Shown here: in pieces, positions 8,885-17,783 of the stretch
Layout of the letters: each line of letters opens with the position of its first letter
How positions within the stretch are numbered: the first letter of the stretch is position 1
Assembly: GCA_016721945.1 (NCBI GenBank)
Contig: JADKHC010000031.1
Location: 1 to 27,879, forward strand
Origin: Verrucomicrobiota bacterium
GTDB taxonomy: Bacteria; Verrucomicrobiota; Verrucomicrobiia; Opitutales; Opitutaceae
DNA length: 27,879 bases
Direction of reading: 5' to 3'
The notes under the pieces: generated by a model
Seen by the model: the letters and a program-made list of their open reading frames with translations, nothing else
What the model was told of the DNA's origin: nothing
The model's database searches: none
Made by a program: the position numbers and the translations under genes

Positions 8885-9565
8885 ATGAAAGCATATCTAA
8901 AAACATTCACCATTTTGGCATCGCTCGCGGGCTTGGTCCTGAGCGCTCGTGCCGATCTGCTAAAGCTCTCGACCAATAAGAATTACTCGGTCAATGGCGG
9001 CGGCGCATACGTTGCTCAGGTCATCGATGGCCCGATCGACAACGCATCATACAGCGGTGCCGCCAAAGTTGGCAGCTCCAGCTTCCTCACGTTCTGCCTC
9101 GAATACAACGAGTACTTCACTTCCGGCTATAAGTACAAATATGCCGTCAACACCGGCGCTGTAGATGGCGGCGTCAGCGGCCAGACCAAGCCGAAATACG
9201 ACGGTATTTCCAATGGCACGGCGTTCCTTTACTCGCAGTTCGCCCAGGGTCTTCTCGCAGGCGTTGCGAATTTCTCCTACGGCACGGGCTCGACCGGCTA
9301 TGGCTACCTGCAGAACGCGATCTGGAACCTCGAGGGTGAAATCAAAGGTGAAAACAACCTCGCCAAGTGGGTCAAAGGCAACGTCCAGAACTGGAATGCC
9401 GACAACAACGGCGGCCTGGGTGTTTACGCTCTTAACCTGACCTGGGGCAACAAGGCGCAGGATCAGCTCTACTATAAGAACGTACCAGAGCAGGGTTTGA
9501 CTTTGGCAATGTTCGGTCTGGCCCTCGTCGGCTTGGCCAGCTTCCGCCGCTTCTTCTCGAAGTAA
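8885..9565 (+). CDS. Exported PEP-CTERM (VPEQG) protein with a putative internal thioester domain
   Basis: The 226-residue protein has a signal peptide (residues 1-23, cleavage near SARA-DLL). It ends with the sorting signal VPEQG (200-204), a hydrophobic helix (LTLAMFGLALVGLASF) and RRFF, which is the VPxxG variety of PEP-CTERM processed by exosortases. The mature part has a single cysteine, Cys71 in FLTFCLEYNEYF, and Gln143 in YLQNAIWNLEG. This spacing and the aromatic-Cys and Q-x-A-I-W motifs match thioester domains of surface adhesins, where Cys and Gln form a covalent-bonding thioester. The thioester role is my inference. I chose ATG 8885; the upstream GTG at 8855 would place 10 residues before the signal peptide. 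It is followed by its own terminator and appears monocistronic. Confidence 0.8.
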   Translation: MKAYLKTFTILASLAGLVLSARADLLKLSTNKNYSVNGGGAYVAQVIDGPIDNASYSGAAKVGSSSFLTFCLEYNEYFTSGYKYKYAVNTGAVDGGVSGQTKPKYDGISNGTAFLYSQFAQGLLAGVANFSYGTGSTGYGYLQNAIWNLEGEIKGENNLAKWVKGNVQNWNADNNGGLGVYALNLTWGNKAQDQLYYKNVPEQGLTLAMFGLALVGLASFRRFFSK

Positions 9566-9594
9566 CGTTAGCAGTAATCACGATTTTTCGTCCG

Positions 9595-9627
9595 AGTGCC
9601 CGGTTTAAACACCGGGCGCTTTTTTTT
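9595..9627 (+). terminator. Rho-independent terminator after the PEP-CTERM gene
   Basis: AGTGCCCGGT (9595-9604) pairs with ACCGGGCGCT (9611-9620) with one G-U pair, followed by a run of eight T. It lies 30 bases after the stop codon. Confidence 0.9.
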
Positions 9628-9878
9628 GCGCAACCAAAGAGTAGCGCTAACACACGCCTCGTTGCGTCGCAGGCAAAGCCAGCGTGCCGAGAAAAGGCCT
9701 TAGCCCGGTAAAAATGTGATTGGAGGTGGAGCCCGTTGTCCCTAACGGGCTGGTTCGGTTGCAGCCCCGATCAAGCCCGATGAGGACAACGGGCTCCACA
9801 TTCTACCCACCGCTCCCTCAATGGGTGGCAACACCCACCTTGACCCAGCGCGCCGCGTCTGGCTAGTTCTTGCGTCTT
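9628..9878. other. Intergenic region upstream of glyS carrying a REP-like element
   Basis: Apart from the REP-like inverted repeat at 9726-9799 I see nothing recognisable. The 80 bases before the glyS start have no clear promoter or T-box motif. Confidence 0.4.
9726..9799. repeat. REP-like inverted repeat
   Basis: GTGGAGCCCGTTGTCC at 9726-9741 is repeated as its exact inverse at 9784-9799 (16 bp, 42-base spacer). Inside the left half a second hairpin is possible, AGCCCGTT (9730-9737) with AACGGGCT (9744-9751). Paired inverted units of this size in intergenic DNA are typical of REP/BIME elements mobilised by RAYT enzymes. Confidence 0.75.
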
Positions 9879-11405
9879 ATGTCCACGCCCGCCGCCCAAC
9901 CCGAAAACACCATGGAAGCCATCGTCTCGCTCGCGAAACGCCGCGGCTTCGTCTTTCAGTCGTCCGAAATCTACGGCGGCCTCAACGGTTTCTTCGACTA
10001 CGGTCCGCTCGGCGTGGAGCTCAAAAAGAACATCCGCGATTGCTGGTGGAACGACATGGTCCGCCGCCGCGACGATGTCGTCGGCATCGAGACGTCGATC
10101 ATCATGCACCCGAAAGTCTGGGAGGCTTCCGGCCACGTCGCCGGCTTCTCCGATCCGCTCGTCGACTGCAAAGTTTCCAAGAACCGCTACCGCGCTGATC
10201 AACTCTTCTGGTCGCCCGTCGTTGTCGATGGCAATGTAGTCGGCTACGTTTCCGCGCTCGAAAGCGAAAAGACCGCCGAAGAACTTCAGGCCGCAGCCGA
10301 GTCGCTCAAACGCAAGAAAGCCATCCAGGGCACGCTCGCACCAGTCGTCGCAAAAGATTTCACCGAGGCTTCCGCCGAACAGGTCTCGCTCATCCCCTCG
10401 CCCGCCACCGGCAATCCCGATCTCACGCCGCCGCGCTCGTTCAACATGATGTTCCAGACGAACGTCGGTGCGATGACCGATGCCTCGTCCGTCGCCTACC
10501 TGCGTCCCGAAACCGCACAGGGCATGTTCGTCGATTTCAAAAACGTGTTGGACTCCAACCGCGTGAAACTGCCCTTCGGCATCGCGCAAATCGGCAAATC
10601 GTTCCGCAACGAAATCACGCCGCGCAATTTCATTTTCCGCTCCCGCGAATTCGAGCAGATGGAAATGGAATATTTCATCCACGAGGACGCCGATTGGGAC
10701 AAGTGCCACAAGGAATGGATCGAGTGGTGCCGCCAATGGCTTCTGTCGATTGGTTTGCCTGAGTCGCACCTCTCGCTCTACGCGCATCCGAAGGAGAAAC
10801 TCGCGTTCTACTCGCGCGGCACGGTGGACATCATGTTCAAGTACCCGTTCGGCGTGCAGGAGCTCTGGGGCATCGCCGCCCGCGGCAGCTACGATCTCAC
10901 GCAACACGCCAACGCCAGCGGCAAGCCGCAGGAGGTCTTCGACGAAGCATCCAAGAATAAATTTGTCCCGCATGTGATCGAGCCCGCCGTGGGCGTTGAC
11001 CGCATTTTCCTCGCCGTGCTCGCCGCCGGTTACGCCGAAGAAGACGTGACCGACGAGAAGGGCAACGTGGAGAAACGCACCGTGCTGCGCCTCTCGCCGC
11101 GCATCGCGCCGGTGAAGGTTGCCATTCTGCCGCTGCTGAAAAACAAAGAGCTGCTCACGAACCGCGCCAAGGCCCTATACACAAAACTCAAGCGCAACTA
11201 CGCCGTGCAATACGATGACGGCGGCGCCATCGGCAAACGTTACCGCCGCCAGGACGAAGCCGGTACGCCGTGGTGCGTGACGATCGACTTCGACACCATC
11301 GAAAAGCCGGGCGACACCTTCACCCTCCGCGAACGCGACTCGATGAAACAGACGCGCGTGACCGAAACTGAACTGTTTGCACTGTTGGCCGAGCAGGTTT
11401 ACTGA
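9879..11405 (+). CDS. glyS: Glycyl-tRNA synthetase, homodimeric type
   Basis: This cytoplasmic class II enzyme charges tRNA-Gly. The 508 residues show GGLNGFFDYGPLGVELKKNI at the N-terminus, WEASGHVAGFSDPLVDCK, the motif 2 region FRNEITPRNFIFRSREFEQ, the motif 3 region HVIEPAVGVDRIFL, and a C-terminal anticodon-binding domain beginning RIAPVKVAILPLL. The length and single-chain form fit the GlyQS-like homodimer rather than the alpha2-beta2 enzyme of many bacteria. I chose ATG 9879 (MSTPAAQPENTM); the TTG at 9870 is less likely, and ATG 9912 (MEAIV) would also leave the catalytic domain whole. No ribosome site is visible. A 6-bp hairpin at 11414-11433 lacks a T run. Confidence 0.95.
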   Translation: MSTPAAQPENTMEAIVSLAKRRGFVFQSSEIYGGLNGFFDYGPLGVELKKNIRDCWWNDMVRRRDDVVGIETSIIMHPKVWEASGHVAGFSDPLVDCKVSKNRYRADQLFWSPVVVDGNVVGYVSALESEKTAEELQAAAESLKRKKAIQGTLAPVVAKDFTEASAEQVSLIPSPATGNPDLTPPRSFNMMFQTNVGAMTDASSVAYLRPETAQGMFVDFKNVLDSNRVKLPFGIAQIGKSFRNEITPRNFIFRSREFEQMEMEYFIHEDADWDKCHKEWIEWCRQWLLSIGLPESHLSLYAHPKEKLAFYSRGTVDIMFKYPFGVQELWGIAARGSYDLTQHANASGKPQEVFDEASKNKFVPHVIEPAVGVDRIFLAVLAAGYAEEDVTDEKGNVEKRTVLRLSPRIAPVKVAILPLLKNKELLTNRAKALYTKLKRNYAVQYDDGGAIGKRYRRQDEAGTPWCVTIDFDTIEKPGDTFTLRERDSMKQTRVTETELFALLAEQVY

Positions 11406-11584
11406 TTCTGACCGCGCGTTACTTTTGACGCGCACCACCCGACCGCCGCAATCGCACCCACAGCCACAACGCGGCTCGGGTGTTCACGGCACCGTCCTCA
11501 CCTGCGTCAACGCGCAGATCTGCTAGAAACCATTTCCCATCGCCAAGCGCCTGCCTCCGGGCACCGCCTTCATTTACGTCATTC

Positions 11585-14500
11585 ATGTCCGCTAAACACC
11601 GTTCGTCCGCTCTGCGCAGCGTTAGAACCCCTGAGGCTCTCACGGCGTTGCAGGTGTGGCTGGACGCTTTGGCCACGCCCGCTCGCGAGCAGGGCGAAGA
11701 CTATTTTCAGCGGAAGTGCGTGCACGAAGTCCGCGCAAAGGCCGACCACTACGTCGCCGCTGTAGTTGAGGGGCAACTACCCTACAACGTCACGCTCTTC
11801 TTCACACGCGGGCGTTGGACCTCGAAATGCAGTTGCCCCACGGGCTCAGATTGCAAACACGCCTACGCTGCAGGGCAGGCTTGGCTCGCGTTCGTCGCAG
11901 GCGGCAAGCCCGACGGCGTTGATCCCACAAAGATCGAAACTACTGGGACCGAGGAATCCGCCCTTAAACTTTCACCGACGCATTTTTGGCAACCACCCGC
12001 CGCAATCGCCCCGGTCGTGAGCTCCGTTTCATTTCGCGAACGCTGGTCACCTGTTCTCGCCAAGTCCCTCGGTCGCACCCTCAGCGAAGCCGAAGGCGTA
12101 CAGCTCGACGAACTCGCCGCACTCTATAACGAGTTCGCCCAAGCCCACGGCACGTTATATCCGGGAGCATTGTTGCGCCACGGTTTCGAATACACGCCGC
12201 CGGAAGACGCCGCGCTGCACACGCCCGCTTTTCTGGGCTGGTGGGACCAAGTCTCCGCTCCCGCCGACCCGTGGGCACTCTGGCAATTCATCGCGTACGC
12301 TTACGAACTCGCCGGCCGGCCGATCCCCGAGGTTTTGCAACCGCTGACCCGCACCGACGGTTTAAAGGCCCTGATCGAAGATCGTCTGGTGAAACACGAA
12401 CTCGCCGCGTGGCACCGCGTGCTCACGACGGCCGATACCGCAACCACTTCTTCGCCCCAACATCCCGCGACGGTAGATATCACCGGCCTGCGCGCACGCA
12501 TTCGTTCGGACGGCGGCGTGAACATCGAAACGCGCACCTCGCCCAGCAATACGTGGAAAGCGGTCACGCACCGCTGGCTCACGCAACTCGCGACAGCCCG
12601 GCCCGTGCATTTCGAGCATCTCTCCGCGCCGGAGGCCGCCCTCGGCGCTGCACTTGCCGCAGAATCACGCATCGCTGACACCGCTTTTGGCAGCAAAAAG
12701 CAACTGTCGGCCGACACCGTGGAATATCTTCTGCGCACCCGCGCCGTGCGCGACGCTTTCGTTCTGCCCGATGGTTCGGCATTCGCAATCCAGCCTTCCC
12801 CGCTCCTGCTCGATGCCGTCGTCTCGCCCACCGATGCGAGCCATCTCGACCTGCGTCTCGCAACCCCCGACGGTCGCGACGCCTCCGCCGCCGCAGCGAT
12901 CACCTTTCGGCCGACGCCGCTCTACTTGTTTGAGAACAGTGTCTGGCACGGTCCGCCGCCAACCCCATCGACGCCGTTGCCCAAAGCCGCGCTCGAAGAC
13001 AGCCGGATGCTGACCCGGCTCCGCGCCGTCGGCCTGAGACTCCCCTCCGCGCTCGAAGCAAATGTCCAACGTATCACGCTTCGTCCGCTGCTCAAGTGCT
13101 GGCTCGTACCCGCACCGGACGACGAGAACGCGATGGTATTCAACGCGTCACTACACGCCCGCGCCGACGATTTTCCCTACGAACAACACTGGAGCTCCAC
13201 CGGCTGGCAATGGACCGCACAGGGCGCTCCGCCGCCGCGACGCCCCACCGATCCGTTGCTCGAACTTAACCTCTCCGGTGCCCAACCAGCCACTACCCGC
13301 CTGGCCGACTTCGGTCTTGGCTGGAGCCAATGGGAAAACCACTGGACACGCGCCGTCGCGAAAACTTTTCCCGACGAGTTCATTGCGTGGCACGCCACGC
13401 TGCCGCCCGGACTGCACGTTGAAGTATCGCCCGGCTTGAGCAGTCTCCTCGGTCCGCCGCTGCGCGCTCACGTCGAAGTCTCCGCCGCGCCCGCCACCTC
13501 GGGAGGTCGCGACTGGTTTAACCTCACCGTCAACCTCCGCGTTGCCGACACCACCCTCACGCCCGACGAGATCGCTCTGCTGCTGAAAGCGCGCGGCAAA
13601 TGGGTCAGCCTGCCGCGCCACGGCTGGCAACGCCTGGAAGTCGAACCCTCGGTCGACGGTAACGTTGACGCCGCCCTTCACCGCCTCGGACTCGGCGTGG
13701 AAGACGTGCTCGCAGGCGGTCGGCCCACAGTCCACCGGATCCACGCGCTGCAACTCGCCGCCGAAGCCGATCTGCTCGAACAACGCGACGCCCAGCTGGC
13801 CAGAGCCCTGCGCGAACGAATCCAGACGCTCGCCACGCAAGCGCCACCGCCTCTACCCGAAGGTCTACGCGCCACGCTCCGCCCGTATCAGGAAGAAGGA
13901 TACCGCTTCCTCGCTCATCTTTCCGCGCTGGGTCTCGGCGGAATTCTGGCCGACGACATGGGCTTGGGTAAAACCGTGCAGGCGCTCGCCTGGATGCTGC
14001 ACCTCGCCGCATCGCCACGCGCCGAACCGAACTTGCCAACAGATGCAAAAGCGGCGCCTACGCCCGCGCTCCCGTTTCGCGCGCTCGTCGTTTGCCCAAA
14101 AAGCGTCGTGCATGGTTGGCTCGCCGAATCCGCGCGCTTCGCTCCATCGCTCAAAGCCGTGGTGCTCGATCCGCTCCTCCTCGGCTCGCAACTCGCGACG
14201 CCCGAACCCCGACTTTTGGTCACCAACTACGCCCAGCTCCGGATCAACGCCGTGTGGTTTCGCGCACAGAATTGGGACGCCGTGGTGCTTGACGAAGGTC
14301 AGTTCATCAAAAACCCCGGTAGTCAGGTCGCCGCCACCGCGCGCTCGCTCAACTCCCGTCATCGGGTCGTGCTAACCGGCACACCGATTGAAAACCGGCT
14401 CACCGATCTCTGGAGCCTTTTCGCCTTTGCTCAGCCCGGGCTCCTGGGAACGCAGACAGCGTTTCGCCGTCACTACAATGAGGACGATCCCGAAGCGCTC

Positions 14501-15289
14501 GCGCGGTTACACTGCCGAGTGCGTCACTTCCTCCTGCGTCGAACCAAAGCGCAAGCCGCCCCGGATTTGCCTCCGCGTACGGAAGACGAAATCACCGTCA
14601 CACTCGAAGGCGCTCAACGTCGGCTCTACGACGCCGAACTCAAACGCGCTCGTGCCCAACTCCTCGGCGTCGACACTAACCAGGCGCTTGCGGCAGTGCG
14701 CTTCAACGTTCTTTCGAGTCTCCTGCGGCTCCGCCAGATCTGCTGCCATCCCGCACTCGTCGATCCCGCGCACCGCGACCTGCCGAGCGCGAAACTCGAA
14801 GCCCTCATGGAGCAACTCGAAGAGCTCCGCGACGAAGGCCACCAAGTTCTCGTTTTCAGTCAATTCGTCGAGATGTTGAACATCATCCGCGACCGACTCG
14901 TCGCCGCCGACATCGGCTACCTGATGCTCACCGGCGCCACGGAAAATCGCGGCGAACTCGTCGAAGAATTTCAACGCGACCGAAGCAAAACCGTTTTCCT
15001 CCTCTCGCTGAAGGCAGCCGGATCGGGCCTAAATCTCACCGCCGCCAGCTACGTGATCCTCTACGACCCGTGGTGGAATCCCGCCGTGGAAGCACAAGCC
15101 ATCGACCGAACGCACCGCATCGGCCAGACACAGCCGGTGGTCGCCTATCGACTGCTCGCCGAAAGCACCGTCGAAGAAAAAATCCGCGTGATGCAGCGTG
15201 AAAAAGCCTCGTTGTCGCTGGCAGTCGTCCAGGAAGAATCCCTCGCCACCGTCCTCGACCTCGACGGCCTACGCTCGATCCTTTCGTAA
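11585..15289 (+). CDS. SNF2-family DNA-dependent ATPase with SWIM zinc finger
   Basis: The 1234 residues have an N-terminal SWIM zinc finger, Cys82-x-Cys84-x5-Cys90-x-His92. A long uncharacterised region (about 100-755) follows, and then a complete SNF2 motor: motif I ILADDMGLGKT (Lys796), Ia VVCPKSVVHGWL, II DEGQ (Asp903), III LTGTPIENRLTDLWSL, IV VLVFSQFVEML, V SLKAAGSGLNLT and VI QAIDRTHRIGQ. Motif II is DEGQ where bacterial members usually have DEAQ. The protein should use ATP to move along double-stranded DNA and displace proteins; its biological role in bacteria is poorly known. ATG 11585 is preferred to the earlier in-frame start at 11480 because the added 35 residues look like untranslated DNA. 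Confidence 0.9.
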   Translation: MSAKHRSSALRSVRTPEALTALQVWLDALATPAREQGEDYFQRKCVHEVRAKADHYVAAVVEGQLPYNVTLFFTRGRWTSKCSCPTGSDCKHAYAAGQAWLAFVAGGKPDGVDPTKIETTGTEESALKLSPTHFWQPPAAIAPVVSSVSFRERWSPVLAKSLGRTLSEAEGVQLDELAALYNEFAQAHGTLYPGALLRHGFEYTPPEDAALHTPAFLGWWDQVSAPADPWALWQFIAYAYELAGRPIPEVLQPLTRTDGLKALIEDRLVKHELAAWHRVLTTADTATTSSPQHPATVDITGLRARIRSDGGVNIETRTSPSNTWKAVTHRWLTQLATARPVHFEHLSAPEAALGAALAAESRIADTAFGSKKQLSADTVEYLLRTRAVRDAFVLPDGSAFAIQPSPLLLDAVVSPTDASHLDLRLATPDGRDASAAAAITFRPTPLYLFENSVWHGPPPTPSTPLPKAALEDSRMLTRLRAVGLRLPSALEANVQRITLRPLLKCWLVPAPDDENAMVFNASLHARADDFPYEQHWSSTGWQWTAQGAPPPRRPTDPLLELNLSGAQPATTRLADFGLGWSQWENHWTRAVAKTFPDEFIAWHATLPPGLHVEVSPGLSSLLGPPLRAHVEVSAAPATSGGRDWFNLTVNLRVADTTLTPDEIALLLKARGKWVSLPRHGWQRLEVEPSVDGNVDAALHRLGLGVEDVLAGGRPTVHRIHALQLAAEADLLEQRDAQLARALRERIQTLATQAPPPLPEGLRATLRPYQEEGYRFLAHLSALGLGGILADDMGLGKTVQALAWMLHLAASPRAEPNLPTDAKAAPTPALPFRALVVCPKSVVHGWLAESARFAPSLKAVVLDPLLLGSQLATPEPRLLVTNYAQLRINAVWFRAQNWDAVVLDEGQFIKNPGSQVAATARSLNSRHRVVLTGTPIENRLTDLWSLFAFAQPGLLGTQTAFRRHYNEDDPEALARLHCRVRHFLLRRTKAQAAPDLPPRTEDEITVTLEGAQRRLYDAELKRARAQLLGVDTNQALAAVRFNVLSSLLRLRQICCHPALVDPAHRDLPSAKLEALMEQLEELRDEGHQVLVFSQFVEMLNIIRDRLVAADIGYLMLTGATENRGELVEEFQRDRSKTVFLLSLKAAGSGLNLTAASYVILYDPWWNPAVEAQAIDRTHRIGQTQPVVAYRLLAESTVEEKIRVMQREKASLSLAVVQEESLATVLDLDGLRSILS

Positions 15290-15321
15290 GCCGCTTCACC
15301 ACGGCTAGTTCGCCGCTTTAC

Positions 15322-15373
15322 AGGAGCCTGCTTGCAGGCGATACAAGTTCACGGCGCCTGCAAGCAGGCTCCT
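15322..15373. repeat. REP-like perfect inverted repeat
   Basis: AGGAGCCTGCTTGCAGGCG (15322-15340) and its exact inverse (15355-15373) flank a 14-base loop. Each half is itself partly palindromic (CCTGCTTGCAGG). The element lies 32 bases after the SNF2 stop and could also act as a transcript-end hairpin. Its sequence differs from the 9726-9799 element, so at least two REP-like classes are present. Confidence 0.8.
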
Positions 15374-15437
15374 ACAACCCAATTCGTTCGACGCTTCGCA
15401 CGAGCTTCGGGGTATCAAACAACAGCAGTCTTATTTT

Positions 15438-15478
15438 CAAATAGCGGCGTTATTAAAAATAACGGCTCGCGTTATTTG
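15438..15478. promoter_or_regulatory. Nested AT-rich palindrome upstream of the Fic gene (possible operator)
   Basis: CGTTATT (15448-15454) faces AATAACG (15458-15464). An outer pair, CAAATAGCG (15438-15446) and CGTTATTTG (15470-15478), matches with one mismatch. The element ends 23 bases before the Fic start. Its symmetry and place suggest a protein-binding site overlapping the promoter. Confidence 0.5.
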
Positions 15479-15501
15479 CATCGGTTGAAATAGTGCGTGG
15501 T

Positions 15502-16683
15502 ATGCGCGGCCTTACTGGAAGCTACATCAGCACATCCTACGGCAGCGAAGTCGTGCGGGCGTTTTTGCCACAGCCGTTGCCCCCAACGCCGCCACTTGTA
15601 TGGGATGACCAACTACAAGCACTCTCTCAACAAGCGGGACTGGCCATCGGACGTCTGGACGGGCTAACCTCACTGCTGCCAGACGTAAGCCAGTTTCTCT
15701 ACACCTACATTCGCAAAGAAGCTGTACTCTCCTCGCAGATAGAGGGCACCCAATCCTCGCTCTCCGAACTTCTCCTCTTCGAAAACTCAGATGCCCCTGG
15801 CGTGCCGAGCGATGATGTTATCGAAGTCTCAAACTATGTAGCCGCGCTGGAACATGGATTAGCCCGGATGCGGGAGGGATTCCCTCTTTCACTTCGTCTG
15901 ATCCGCGAGATTCATGGCGTTCTGCTTCAAAAAGGCCGTGGCAGCGAACAACAGCCCGGGGAGTTTCGCACCTCGCAAAACTGGATCGGTGGCACACGGC
16001 CCGGTACTGCCCGATATGTACCTCCGCCTCCGGATCACGTGATCGAGTGTCTTGGCTCTTTGGAAAGGTTCCTCCACGACCAACCCGTGACCACACCTCC
16101 CTTGGTCAAAGCAGCCCTAGCACATGTTCAATTTGAAACAATCCATCCTTTTCTCGATGGCAATGGCCGCATCGGCCGCCTCTTGATCACCTTACTGCTT
16201 TGCCATGAACGGGTCCTCAGCCAGCCGCTACTATATCTGTCGCTTTACCTCAAACAACAGCGTTCCGCTTACTACGATCTGCTGCAACGCGTTCGCACAG
16301 ATGGCGCCTGGGAAGAATGGCTGGCGTTTTTTTTCAACGGCATAGTCTCAACCGCCGAGCAGGCCACTGGCGCGGTTAACCGTGTGCTGCGACTTTTCCA
16401 GGAAAACCAACGCCTGATTGCGGAGGCCGGTGGCTCAACAGCTTCGACGTCACTTGTGCATGGGCTGCTCCAGCGCCATCCCATGCTTTCGGTGAAACGC
16501 GCCCTCGAGCTTTTACCGGACAGACCAGACAAACCAAAACCAGCGTTTACCACCATAAACACCGCCTTTGGACGGCTGCTGGAGCTTGGCATCGTTGAGG
16601 AGAAAACAGGTGCAGCGCGCAACCGCGTCTTCGCCTACAAAGATTACCTTCGCATCATCAGCGAAGGCACCGAGCCTTTGTAG
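15502..16683 (+). CDS. Fic family protein, class II (probable AMP-transferase)
   Basis: The 393-residue protein has the Fic_N domain, then the inhibitory helix motif SSQIEG (Ser77 to Glu81-Gly82), the Fic core with HPFLDGNGRIGR (catalytic His215) and a C-terminal winged-helix domain (about 315-385). An N-terminal inhibitory helix defines class II, as in the Shewanella oneidensis Fic protein. Members usually transfer AMP from ATP to a hydroxyl of a protein and are kept in check by the inhibitory Glu, so no separate antitoxin gene is needed; none is seen. Codon use is less biased than in the neighbouring genes, which suggests an accessory gene. ATG 15502 is chosen; GTG 15493 would add three residues. 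Confidence 0.9.
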   Translation: MRGLTGSYISTSYGSEVVRAFLPQPLPPTPPLVWDDQLQALSQQAGLAIGRLDGLTSLLPDVSQFLYTYIRKEAVLSSQIEGTQSSLSELLLFENSDAPGVPSDDVIEVSNYVAALEHGLARMREGFPLSLRLIREIHGVLLQKGRGSEQQPGEFRTSQNWIGGTRPGTARYVPPPPDHVIECLGSLERFLHDQPVTTPPLVKAALAHVQFETIHPFLDGNGRIGRLLITLLLCHERVLSQPLLYLSLYLKQQRSAYYDLLQRVRTDGAWEEWLAFFFNGIVSTAEQATGAVNRVLRLFQENQRLIAEAGGSTASTSLVHGLLQRHPMLSVKRALELLPDRPDKPKPAFTTINTAFGRLLELGIVEEKTGAARNRVFAYKDYLRIISEGTEPL

Positions 16684-16685
16684 GC

Positions 16686-16704
16686 CCAGAGCTGTTATCT
16701 CTGG
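16686..16704. terminator. Short hairpin between convergent Fic and CDF genes
   Basis: CCAGAG and CTCTGG form a 6-bp stem with a 7-base loop in the 47-base gap between two convergent stops. There is no T run, so terminator function is only possible. Confidence 0.3.
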
Positions 16705-16730
16705 CAAGCAGTTCGTCTTCGCTGCCAAAC

Positions 16731-17636
16731 TTACGTCGGCCGATCGAGCTGTTCGTCCGCCCACGAAAGCGGGTCTTCGAGCGGTTCCAGATGGGTAAAC
16801 ACGGATGAATCCGAAACCACGGCGCGAATCTCAGCTTCGATTTTTTCGACGAGATCGTGACCTTGTTGCACGGACCAGGCGCCAGGGACAAGGACGTCGA
16901 CTGAAACGAATTTCCGCGTTCCCGCCTGCCGGGTACGCAACGCGTGGAACTGGATGCCCGTCGCCTCATAGTGAGCGAAAACTTTTTTGACGCTGGCTAT
17001 ATCGGCGGTCGGCAACGATGCGTCCATCAGTCCGGCGACAGAGCGGCGCACAATCTTTCCACCGGTCCAGACGATGTTCGCCGCCACGACGAATGCCACG
17101 ATCGGATCAAGTCGCGTCCAGCCCGTGAATGCCACCGCGCCCACCGCCGCCAACACGCCCACCGACGTCCAGACATCGGTCATCAAGTGCTGGCCGTTGG
17201 CTTCGAGCGTGATCGAGTTCCGTTTGCGACCCACGCGAATCATCAGCAGCGCCGTCGCGAGATTGATCGCCGAAGCCGCAACCGAAACCACCAGACCCAA
17301 CCCAACTCGTTCCAAAGGTTGTGGTGCGAGCAACCGTCCGTAAGCCGCATACGCGATACTGGCCGCCGCGACTAAAATTAAAGTGCCCTCGACGCCACTG
17401 GAGAAATATTCCGCCTTGTTGTGGCCGTAGGCATGCTCGTTATCGGCCGGACGCGCCGCGATTTTCAGCATCATGAGCGCCATGATGCCGCCCGCGAGAT
17501 TCACCAGTGACTCGATCGCATCCGACAAAAGACCGACCGAACCAGTCAGTTTGTACGCGACGGTTTTTAGCGCGATCGTGAGGATCGAAGCTCCGATCGA
17601 GATCCAGGCAAAACGGGTGAGTGAGGTTTTTTCCAT
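16731..17636 (-). CDS. Cation diffusion facilitator (CDF) family metal efflux transporter
   Basis: The 301-residue inner-membrane protein has the CDF layout of six helices and a C-terminal cytoplasmic domain. Key segments are GLLSDAIESLVNLAGG in helix 2, AYGHNKAEYFSSGVEG in the following loop, and HLMTDVWTSVGVL in helix 5, where His and Asp are metal ligands. In helix 2 the usual D-S-L-V-D pair is E-S-L-V-N, a variant that does not allow me to name the metal (Zn, Mn, Fe or Co). CDF proteins export divalent metals in exchange for protons. I chose ATG 17636 (MEKTSLTRF) because the longer frame up to 17822 would overlap the divergent AraC gene. Divergent placement suggests possible control by that regulator. 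Confidence 0.9.
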   Translation of the reverse strand: MEKTSLTRFAWISIGASILTIALKTVAYKLTGSVGLLSDAIESLVNLAGGIMALMMLKIAARPADNEHAYGHNKAEYFSSGVEGTLILVAAASIAYAAYGRLLAPQPLERVGLGLVVSVAASAINLATALLMIRVGRKRNSITLEANGQHLMTDVWTSVGVLAAVGAVAFTGWTRLDPIVAFVVAANIVWTGGKIVRRSVAGLMDASLPTADIASVKKVFAHYEATGIQFHALRTRQAGTRKFVSVDVLVPGAWSVQQGHDLVEKIEAEIRAVVSDSSVFTHLEPLEDPLSWADEQLDRPT

Positions 17637-17783
17637 GCGAACGAGCGCGCTATTTGAAACCTCTGGATCTGTCAGCGCGAGCTCTGGATTTTGGTTTCGG
17701 TTCAGCAAACTTGTTTTGTACGCCCTAACTTCGCAAGATCGGCAAAGCATTTCGCCCGGCAATATCGGCATACTCCTCACGCC

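Noticed and set aside
9771..10973. Reverse-strand frame of 400 codons opposite glyS
   Set aside because: Low-complexity Arg/Glu/Val composition typical of antisense frames; forward strand is glycyl-tRNA synthetase.
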